From the NCBI GenBank assembly GCA_027295645.1, contig JAPUKM010000159.1:1-5611 (forward strand): DNA of 5,611 nt, read 5' to 3'. How positions within the stretch are numbered: position 1 is the first letter of the stretch; each line of letters opens with the position of its first letter. Shown piece by piece: positions 1 to 5,107 of the stretch. A program made the position numbers and the translations under genes. The notes beneath the pieces are model-generated. The model was not told the DNA's origin. It searched no databases and saw only the letters and a program-made list of their open reading frames with translations. The stretch comes from Chloroflexota bacterium. Lineage in GTDB: Bacteria > Chloroflexota > Dehalococcoidia > Lucifugimonadales > JAPUKM01.

Positions 1-2081
1 TCAGCTCCATGGAGCCGGAGTACTACAAATGGAACCAGTGGATCTTCCTGAAAATGTATGAGGCCGGCCTCGCCTACCGGGCCAACGCCCCCGTCAACTG
101 GTGCCCCTCATGCCAGACCGTATTGGCCAATGAGCAGGTTATCGACGGCAAGTGCGAACGGTGCGACACGCCGGTGATACGTCGGGACCTGGAGCAGTGG
201 TTCCTCCGCATCACCAAGTACGCCGACGAGCTGCTGGACTTCTCCGGCCTCATCGACTGGCCGGACAGGATCAAGACACTCCAGACCAACTGGATTGGCC
301 GTAGCGAGGGCGTCGAGATCAACTTCGACATCGCTCACCTGGGCGTCAGCGAGCGGGAGATACGGACATTCACCACCCGTATCGATACCATCTACGGCGT
401 CAGCTTTATGGTACTGGCCCCGGAGCACCCGCTGGTGGAGCAGATCACCACTCCGGAGCGCACAGACGCGGTCACCGCCTACGTGGAAGCCGCCCGGCGT
501 CAGACAGAGGTGGACCGCCTCTCCACAGAGCGAGAGAAGACCGGGGAGTTCACCGGCGCCTACGCCGTCAACAGGCTCAACGACCAGCAGGTCCCCATCT
601 TCGTCGCCGACTACGTGCTTATGAGCTACGGCACCGGCGCCGTGATGGCGGTGCCCGCCCACGACGAGCGCGACTTCGCCTTCGCCCACAAGCACAACCT
701 CCCGATTCCCGTCGTCGTGGCGCCGCCCGGCTGGGACGGCGGGGAGCTGTCGGAGGCCTACGCGGGTGACGGGACGCAGGTCAACTCAGGCCCCTTCGAC
801 GGCCTCACCACCGAGCGGGGCAAGGAGGCCATCGCCGATCATATCGAGCAGCGGGGATGGGGGCATCGCACCGTCTCCTATCGTATGCGGGACTGGCTCA
901 TCTCCCGCCAGCGCTACTGGGGTACGCCCATTCCCATGCTCTACTGCGTCCGATGCGGCATCGTGCCGGTGCCGGAGAGTGACCTGCCCGTGCTGCTGCC
1001 CAGCGACGCGGAGTTCAAGCCCACCGGCGAGTCTCCCCTGAAGTACCATAAGGGCTTCTACTCCACCACCTGCCCTCAGTGTGGAGCATCCGCCCACCGC
1101 GAGACCGACACCATGGACACCTTCGTCGACTCCTCCTGGTACTTCCTGCGCTACACCAACCCCCGCTACGCCGACGGCCCCTTCGACCCGGAGGCCGTCC
1201 GAAAGTGGTGCCCCGTGGACCAGTACACCGGCGGCGCGGAGCACGCCGTGATGCACCTGCTCTACGCCCGCTTCTTCATCAAGGCCCTGCGTGACGTGGG
1301 CCTTCTCGATTTCGGGGAGCCGTTCCTCCGTCTCTACAACCAGGGCACCATCATTGCCGAGCACCGGAAGATGAGCAAGTCGCGGGGCAACGTGGTTGCC
1401 CCCGATCCATACGTCGCGGCCCTGGGCGCCGATGTGGTGCGCATCTACCTGATGTTCCTTGGCCCCTGGAGCCAGGGAGGCGACTGGTCCCACACCGGCA
1501 TCAACGGCATGGCGCGGTGGGTCAACCGCATATGGGACCTCGCCCAGCATAACGCCTCGGAGCTGGATGCCGCCCCTTCCGACGAGCGGGCGGTACGGGA
1601 CCTGGTCCGCAAGACCCACAAGACCATCAGGAAGGTCACCGAGGATATCGACCGGTTCCACTTCAACACCGCCCTCGCGGCCCTGATGGAACTGAGCAAT
1701 ACCCTGGGCGCCTGCTGGGAGGCTAGGAGCGTGGACGCCGCCACCTGGGACCACGCTATCGATGCCCTGCTGGTCCTCCTGGCCCCCTGTGCTCCCCACA
1801 TAACCGAGGAGCTGTGGGAGCGGAGGGGAAGGCCCTATTCCATTCACAACCAGCAGCTTCCCGCGTGGGACCCGGAGCTGGCCGCCGACGAGGAGATCAC
1901 CCTCGTCGTGCAGGTCAACGGTAAGGTGCGCGACAAGCTCACCGTGCCCGTGGATATCGCCGAGGAGGAGGCTAAGGAGCGTGCCATCGCCAGCCCCCGC
2001 ATACAGGCTTACCTGGACGGCAAAGAGGTGAAGCAGATGGTGTACGTGCCCGGGCGGCTGGTCAACGTGGTGGTGGGGTAA
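1..2081 (+). CDS. leuS: Leucyl-tRNA synthetase (class Ia), 5'-truncated by window edge
   Basis: Cytoplasmic enzyme that charges tRNA-Leu with leucine and hydrolyses mischarged products. The frame is already open at the left edge (first full codon at 3), so ATG 9 is internal; by comparison with typical bacterial LeuRS about 130 N-terminal residues, including the HIGH motif, are missing. Numbering from ATG 9: a first Cys4 zinc knuckle (C32, C35, C49, C52); the CP1 editing domain with the threonine-rich TTRIDT (122-127) and GTGAVMAVPAHDERDFAFA (208-226), whose D222 matches the universally conserved editing aspartate; a second Cys4 site (C313, C316, C355, C358); DTMDTFVDSSWYFLRY (367-382); TGGAEHAVMHLLYARFF (407-423); the KMSKS loop (454-458); the anticodon-binding helical domain; and the C-terminal VQVNGKVRDKL (634-644). 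The gene ends at TAA 2079-2081. One oddity is Ile125, where most LeuRS have Pro (TTRPDT). Identification is secure. Confidence 0.97.
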   Translation, partial: SSMEPEYYKWNQWIFLKMYEAGLAYRANAPVNWCPSCQTVLANEQVIDGKCERCDTPVIRRDLEQWFLRITKYADELLDFSGLIDWPDRIKTLQTNWIGRSEGVEINFDIAHLGVSEREIRTFTTRIDTIYGVSFMVLAPEHPLVEQITTPERTDAVTAYVEAARRQTEVDRLSTEREKTGEFTGAYAVNRLNDQQVPIFVADYVLMSYGTGAVMAVPAHDERDFAFAHKHNLPIPVVVAPPGWDGGELSEAYAGDGTQVNSGPFDGLTTERGKEAIADHIEQRGWGHRTVSYRMRDWLISRQRYWGTPIPMLYCVRCGIVPVPESDLPVLLPSDAEFKPTGESPLKYHKGFYSTTCPQCGASAHRETDTMDTFVDSSWYFLRYTNPRYADGPFDPEAVRKWCPVDQYTGGAEHAVMHLLYARFFIKALRDVGLLDFGEPFLRLYNQGTIIAEHRKMSKSRGNVVAPDPYVAALGADVVRIYLMFLGPWSQGGDWSHTGINGMARWVNRIWDLAQHNASELDAAPSDERAVRDLVRKTHKTIRKVTEDIDRFHFNTALAALMELSNTLGACWEARSVDAATWDHAIDALLVLLAPCAPHITEELWERRGRPYSIHNQQLPAWDPELAADEEITLVVQVNGKVRDKLTVPVDIAEEEAKERAIASPRIQAYLDGKEVKQMVYVPGRLVNVVVG

Positions 2082-2112
2082 GGAGAAAAGAGCGGTATCG
2101 TCGCGCCTCAGC

Positions 2113-2562
2113 TTAGGCAGAGGCGGAAGGCTTCAGGGCCACGCAGACTATCTTGTCCTGCTCGTGAGAGGCCTCCCCCGCCTCCAAAGCCGTTCGAATC
2201 GGAGACTCCACGCCGGTCTCTTTTGACGTCTCCTCCTCCCACGCCTCGGCCACCTCAGACATTTCGGAGAGAAAGTCCACCAGCGCGACTGGGTTCCGGA
2301 TGCTGATCTTGATCACCGTACCCTTCGGAGTGCCTGTGAGGTATACCACCTCTGCTCCCAGGCTCTGCTTGAGCTTCTGGCAGAGCCAGAGTGCCTGAGC
2401 CGAGGTGTTGAGGGGGTGCAGGAGTAGCTCAGCGGTGACCGCGGTATTCCCAGTCTCCTGCTGGCCCGCATCCTGCGCTACGTCGCTCTCATGGTCGAGG
2501 CCGGCCTGGTCGTTATCCATAATCACAGTTCGTTGAGCATATGCCTGCTGCGTGGAGAGCAT
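2113..2562 (-). CDS. Hypothetical protein, 149 aa, possible small alpha/beta domain
   Basis: I do not recognise this protein. It reads from ATG at 2562 (complement) to TAA at 2113-2115, convergent with leuS 31 bp away and divergent from the phosphoesterase gene. Three parts are visible: a polar, Gln/Asp-rich N-terminus (1-42), probably disordered; a compact core (about 43-110) with alternating strand-like (ELLLHP 45-50, EVVYLTG 71-77, GTVIKISIR 81-89) and helix-like (AQALWLCQKLKQSLG 55-69, PVALVDFLSEM 91-101) stretches, which could be a ferredoxin-like fold; and an acidic linker ending in IVCVALKP (138-145). There is no signal peptide or membrane segment, so it is probably cytoplasmic. AGGA lies 4 nt before ATG 2562, a short but usable spacing. 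Met15 (2518-2520) is an alternative start without a good ribosome site. In-frame TAA at 2602-2604 bounds the frame upstream, with no other start codon before it. Its coding status rests on the protein-like core and on filling the convergent gap. Confidence 0.68.
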   Translation of the reverse strand: MLSTQQAYAQRTVIMDNDQAGLDHESDVAQDAGQQETGNTAVTAELLLHPLNTSAQALWLCQKLKQSLGAEVVYLTGTPKGTVIKISIRNPVALVDFLSEMSEVAEAWEEETSKETGVESPIRTALEAGEASHEQDKIVCVALKPSASA

Positions 2563-2601
2563 GGCTTCCTGCTTGCCTGTGGTCCCTTGCGGCTTGTCCT
2601 G

Positions 2602-2651
2602 TTACCAGGATACTCCGGGCAGGTTGAAGGCCACATCCTGCATCCTGGTGA
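2602..2651. repeat. Bulged inverted repeat in divergent intergenic region
   Basis: The arms TTACCAGGAT (2602-2611) and ATCCTGGTGA (2642-2651) are complementary over 10 positions: eight consecutive Watson-Crick pairs, one G-T wobble, then T-A. Nested inside, GCAGG (2619-2623) pairs with CCTGC (2637-2641), directly abutting the outer right arm and leaving a 7-nt bulge on the left and a 13-nt loop. The right side also contains a tandem heptamer, CATCCTG twice (2634-2647). It lies 40 bp upstream of the 149-aa gene and 71 bp upstream of the phosphoesterase GTG. It could be a regulator-binding dyad or an RNA structure in either leader; no function can be assigned from sequence alone. Confidence 0.6.
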
Positions 2652-2703
2652 CTTGGGGGTGCTCTCGGGACATGCAGAGGGTAGCCCTAATCCGGAAAAC
2701 TCC

Positions 2704-2732
2704 TTGACTTGGGACGGTCGGTGTGGCACTGT
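2704..2732 (+). promoter_or_regulatory. Weak candidate promoter before the phosphoesterase
   Basis: TTGACT (2704-2709) matches the -35 consensus at five of six positions. Seventeen bases later CACTGT (2727-2732) is a poor -10 box, but it is preceded by TGG (2724-2726), an extended -10 feature. A transcript from here would begin near 2740, downstream of the GTG at 2723, so if this promoter is real it argues for the TTG start at 2777. This is a tentative call. Confidence 0.25.
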
Positions 2733-3514
2733 ACGCACGGGGCGGTTGCCCCGTTGTCTTTGACACAGGTAGCTACTTGGACACCAACACCGAAACCGCT
2801 CCTCATCCGTCGCGGCGACGCCTTACTCTCCTCCACACCTCCGACCTGCACCTCGGCTCCGACTCCTTCGCCGACTCTGCCTTCAGGGGGTTTGAGCTGG
2901 TCTTGGAGACGGCCACCGCCATGCGGGTGGATGGCATGCTCATCGTCGGCGATATATTTGACTCCTCTCGATCGCCTCTGGACACCGTGGCCCGCGCCTT
3001 TCGACGGCTGGGAGAGCTGGACTGCCCCGTCTTTCTCCTACCCGGTAACCACGATACTCTGCTCACCGGCACCTATGGGACCGTACACGGTGTGCCTGCT
3101 CCGCCACCCAATGCCCATCTGCTCCGGGAGGCCGATGGGGAGATGGCCGTCTCTGAGGAGTTGGGACTCTCCGTTTGGGGCAGGCCGGTGTATAACCACG
3201 ACCCCTCCTTCCGACCCCTTGAGGGTGTGCGGCCCCGTCCGTCCGGCGGTTGGTACATTGTCATGGCTCATGGCCTGGTCATGGATGACCATGTCGGCTC
3301 GTTCCGCTCATCGCCCATCACACATGAGGAACTCCATCAGGTCGACTGTGACTACGTCGCACTGGGTCACGTCCACGTTTTCCGCGACGTCACCCATGGC
3401 GGTCCCTCTGCCTTTTACAGTGGCGCGCCGTCGGGGAGCCACTACGCCACCACAGCCCTCGTAACCCTTGACCCCGCAAGCGGCGTCACCGTGGAGCGCA
3501 TCGCCCTGGCCTGA
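2723..3514 (+). CDS. Metallophosphoesterase, SbcD/Mre11-like DNA exonuclease group
   Basis: Calcineurin-like phosphoesterase, predicted to use two metal ions to hydrolyse phosphoester bonds. All family motifs are present, numbered from GTG 2723: DLH (D41, H43), GDIFD (G76-D80), GNHD (G108-D111), MAHG (H183) and GHVH (H216, H218). The TSDLHLGS, GDIFDSSRSP and LLPGNHD wording is closest to SbcD/Mre11/YhaO-type DNA repair nucleases (COG0420-like). At 263 aa it is much shorter than SbcD (about 400 aa), covering essentially only the catalytic domain, and no SbcC-type ATPase gene is in the window, so its true substrate is open. No signal peptide is seen. GTG 2723 is the longest start but lacks a clear ribosome site; TTG 2777 (residue 19) has AGGTAG 4 nt upstream and would drop 18 residues lying before the conserved domain. 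In-frame TGA at 2705-2707 bounds the frame; the stop is TGA 3512-3514. Confidence 0.88.
   Translation: MALYARGGCPVVFDTGSYLDTNTETAPHPSRRRLTLLHTSDLHLGSDSFADSAFRGFELVLETATAMRVDGMLIVGDIFDSSRSPLDTVARAFRRLGELDCPVFLLPGNHDTLLTGTYGTVHGVPAPPPNAHLLREADGEMAVSEELGLSVWGRPVYNHDPSFRPLEGVRPRPSGGWYIVMAHGLVMDDHVGSFRSSPITHEELHQVDCDYVALGHVHVFRDVTHGGPSAFYSGAPSGSHYATTALVTLDPASGVTVERIALA
2737..2754 (+). other. Perfect GC-rich hairpin at the phosphoesterase 5' end
   Basis: ACGGGGC-GGTT-GCCCCGT is a perfect 7-bp stem with a 4-nt loop. It is followed by TGTCTTTG, only moderately T-rich, so it is a poor intrinsic terminator but could be an attenuator-like or leader structure. It falls inside the coding frame if translation starts at GTG 2723, and in the untranslated leader if it starts at TTG 2777. 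Confidence 0.5.
2767..2779 (+). promoter_or_regulatory. Alternative ribosome binding site and TTG start
   Basis: AGGTAG (2767-2772), then a 4-nt spacer, then TTG (2777-2779) in the phosphoesterase frame. This is a better match to a Shine-Dalgarno site than anything before GTG 2723, whose nearest purine run is GGGACGG. The resulting protein of 245 aa would begin just ahead of the conserved LTLLHTSDLHLG segment, keeping every catalytic motif. Confidence 0.35.
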
Positions 3515-3564
3515 CCCCAGCGCAACAACCTCTTCCTTCCTTCCCTTTTGATCGCTCGATGGCC

Positions 3565-3570
3565 TACAAT
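3565..3570 (+). promoter_or_regulatory. Candidate -10 box for the aminotransferase gene
   Basis: TACAAT matches the sigma-70 type -10 consensus at five of six positions and sits 53 bp before the GTG start. No good -35 hexamer lies 16-18 bp upstream; that interval is occupied by a 21-nt pyrimidine-only run (3529-3549). A start point around 3577 would give a leader of roughly 47 nt. It indicates that the gene is probably transcribed on its own, not only by read-through from the phosphoesterase. Confidence 0.5.
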
Positions 3571-3610
3571 ACGCCCTCTCAGGCGGCTCCCTCGATTCGC
3601 ATGCCTGAAG

Positions 3611-3616
3611 AAGGAG
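3611..3616 (+). promoter_or_regulatory. Shine-Dalgarno site fixing the GTG start at 3624
   Basis: AAGGAG, seven bases before GTG 3624-3626, is a strong ribosome binding site at ideal spacing and decides the start codon. The ATG at 3601 is out of frame with the aminotransferase. Confidence 0.85.
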
Positions 3617-3623
3617 TGTCTTT

Positions 3624-4958
3624 GTGGACACCATTGGCGATCGCTACCACCGGCTCCATCCCGGCTCCCTCAGCCGCTACCAACAGGCCCAGCGCCTGCT
3701 CCCTGATGGCGTGACCCATGACACCCGCTGGATGACGCCCTTCCCCATCTACGTCACCCACGCTCAGGGGCCCCGGAAGTGGGATGTGGATGGAAACGAG
3801 TACGTCGACTACGTGATGGGGCACGGGGCGTTGCTGCTGGGCCACTCCCACCCGGATATAGTGGAGGCGGTGACCGATCAGGTCGCCAAGGGGACCCACG
3901 TAGGGGCCTCCCATGACCTTGAGATCCAATGGGCGCAGAGAGTGGTAGACCTCATACCCTCTGCTCAGAAGGTCAGATTCACCAGCTCTGGCACAGAGGC
4001 CACATTGATGGCGCTCCGCCTGGCCCGGGCCTACACCGGCAAGGACAAGGTCATTAAATTCATGAACCACTTCCACGGCTGGCACGACTACGTGCTGGCA
4101 GGGGGTGGTGGCTCACTGGCAGGGGTCCCGGACGCTACCCTCAGCACCATGGTCGTCCTTGAGCCCAACGATATCTCACTGGTCGAGCAGACCCTCTCCG
4201 GCGACGACAACGTAGCGGCCGTTATCCTGGAGCCAACCGGTGCCCATATGGGCGTGGAGCCGGTGCCTCCCTCTTTCCTCGACGAGCTTCGTGAGACCAC
4301 CCGCCAGCATGGCGTACTCCTCATCTTTGACGAGGTGGTGACGGGATTCCGGACATCGCCCGGTGGCGCTCAGGCTCGCTATGGCGTCACCCCGGATTTG
4401 ACCACCCTGGCCAAGATTCTGGGTGGCGGTCTGCCCGGTGGAGCGGTGGCTGGCAGAGCGGAGATGCTGGACCTGATCCAGCACCGCGGCGACCCCGCCT
4501 GGGATGCCGACGAGAGGGTTCGACATCCGGGTACTTTTAACGCCAACCCCGTCTCGGCGGCGGCTGGCTCCAAAGCGCTTGAGTTGGTGGCGACCACCAA
4601 CGCCAACGCCCGCGCTGACGCCATGGCCCAGCGCCTGAAGGATGGCTTCAACCGTACGTTGAGGCGGATGGAGGTTCCGGGGTGTGCCAGCGGTGTGGCC
4701 TCCATCGTAGGTGTGATTTTGGGCGTTCCGCATGAATGCGATGGCGAGATATGCGGCCTGAGCCTGGATCAGATACGACAGGCCATGCCTCCGCAGCGCG
4801 CTGCCGCACTGAAGCGCAGCATGCTCAACGCCGGCATCGACACCATGGGCGGTTCCAGATTTCTCCTCTCTGCCACACACGATGAGCGGGAGATCGACCG
4901 GACGGTCAACGCCTTTGAGGAGGCGTTGACCGTTATGCGGTCCGAGGCGTTCATCTAG
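3624..4958 (+). CDS. PLP-dependent class-III aminotransferase, HemL-like, substrate unknown
   Basis: Cytosolic fold-type I PLP enzyme of 444 aa, complete from GTG 3624 to TAG 4956-4958. Visible landmarks: WDVDGNEYVDYVMGHGALLLGHSHP (53-77) at the N-terminal side of the active site; SSGTEAT (121-127), the cofactor phosphate-binding loop; FHGWHD (150-155); FDEVVTGFR (235-243) with D236, expected to contact the pyridine nitrogen; TLAKILGGGLPGG (261-273) with K264, the Schiff-base lysine; and HPGTFNANPVSAAAG (301-315). Overall wording and length are near glutamate-1-semialdehyde 2,1-aminomutase (about 425-435 aa), but where HemL has a conserved SWG-type motif before LGH this protein has GHGALLLGH, and it carries FNANP where HemL usually has LSGNP. 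I therefore read it as a HemL-related transaminase with a different amino donor or acceptor; D-phenylglycine aminotransferase is a known member of this wider relative group. No pathway partner is adjacent. Confidence 0.9.
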   Translation: MDTIGDRYHRLHPGSLSRYQQAQRLLPDGVTHDTRWMTPFPIYVTHAQGPRKWDVDGNEYVDYVMGHGALLLGHSHPDIVEAVTDQVAKGTHVGASHDLEIQWAQRVVDLIPSAQKVRFTSSGTEATLMALRLARAYTGKDKVIKFMNHFHGWHDYVLAGGGGSLAGVPDATLSTMVVLEPNDISLVEQTLSGDDNVAAVILEPTGAHMGVEPVPPSFLDELRETTRQHGVLLIFDEVVTGFRTSPGGAQARYGVTPDLTTLAKILGGGLPGGAVAGRAEMLDLIQHRGDPAWDADERVRHPGTFNANPVSAAAGSKALELVATTNANARADAMAQRLKDGFNRTLRRMEVPGCASGVASIVGVILGVPHECDGEICGLSLDQIRQAMPPQRAAALKRSMLNAGIDTMGGSRFLLSATHDEREIDRTVNAFEEALTVMRSEAFI

Positions 4959-5025
4959 CTTGGGACTGATAGCTTTTCCCAGCCGTCCGGAGAGGATGTA
5001 AGGGTATGCGGAGCGGGTTCTGTGT

Positions 5026-5034
5026 TGGTATACT
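5026..5034 (+). promoter_or_regulatory. Extended -10 promoter for the RDD-domain gene
   Basis: TGGTATACT combines the TGn extension (5026-5028) with TATACT (5029-5034), five of six matches to the -10 consensus. No convincing -35 lies 17 bp upstream, as is usual for extended -10 promoters. The start point would be near 5041, giving a leader of about 67 nt before TTG 5108. Confidence 0.5.
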
Positions 5035-5052
5035 CGTATATCTGACTTGCAG

Positions 5053-5081
5053 GGGTGCATGCCGTGGAGGCGTGAGCACCC
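5053..5081 (+). other. Leader stem-loop upstream of the RDD-domain gene
   Basis: GGGTGC (5053-5058) pairs perfectly with GCACCC (5076-5081). Inside, GCC (5061-5063) can pair with GGC (5069-5071) around a GTGGA loop, giving an interrupted hairpin in the predicted 5' leader. It has no T-run after it, so it is not a terminator. It encloses the start of the possible leader peptide ORF at 5059. Confidence 0.4.
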
Positions 5082-5097
5082 GATCAACTTGAAGTAG
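5059..5097 (+). CDS. Possible 12-residue leader ORF (speculative)
   Basis: ATG 5059 opens a 12-codon frame, MPWRREHPINLK, ending at TAG 5095-5097, ten bases before TTG 5108. AGGGG (5051-5055) lies only three bases before the ATG, closer than ideal. It could couple translation to the downstream TTG start, which has only a weak site of its own (AGAAG at 5096-5100). The peptide shows no run of regulatory codons, so chance is a serious alternative. Confidence 0.18.
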   Translation: MPWRREHPINLK

Positions 5098-5107
5098 AAG
5101 CAGAACG

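Noticed and set aside
786..1847. 353-residue open frame on the minus strand inside leuS
   Set aside because: It lies wholly antisense to a secure leuS frame. Its Gly/Val/His-rich composition is that of a mirror frame in GC-rich DNA, and it has no recognisable motif.
2082..2112. Bidirectional terminator between leuS and the convergent 149-aa gene
   Set aside because: Only a 4-bp complementarity (GCCT 2105-2108 with AGGC 2115-2118) is visible, overlapping the minus-strand stop codon and without a T-run in either direction.
2491..2763. 90-residue plus-strand frame across the 149-aa gene start and the intergenic region
   Set aside because: It overlaps the opposite-strand gene and the inverted repeat, and shows no protein-like conservation signature or ribosome site.
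2760..2765. Perfect TTGACA -35 hexamer
   Set aside because: No -10-like hexamer lies 16-18 bp downstream (around 2782-2788 reads ACCAAC-like), and a start there would fall after both possible phosphoesterase start codons.
2709..3464. 251-residue plus-strand frame overlapping the phosphoesterase
   Set aside because: It is out of frame with all five metallophosphoesterase motifs, and its Pro/Ser/Trp-rich translation looks like a shifted frame.
3624..4958. Naming the aminotransferase hemL
   Set aside because: The family fold and cofactor residues match, but the substrate-side motifs differ from those of glutamate-1-semialdehyde aminomutase and no tetrapyrrole gene is adjacent.
4961..4981. TGGGA...TCCCA inverted repeat just after the aminotransferase stop, as a terminator
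   Set aside because: The stem is only 5-6 bp with an 11-nt loop and no following T-run, so it is too weak to call.
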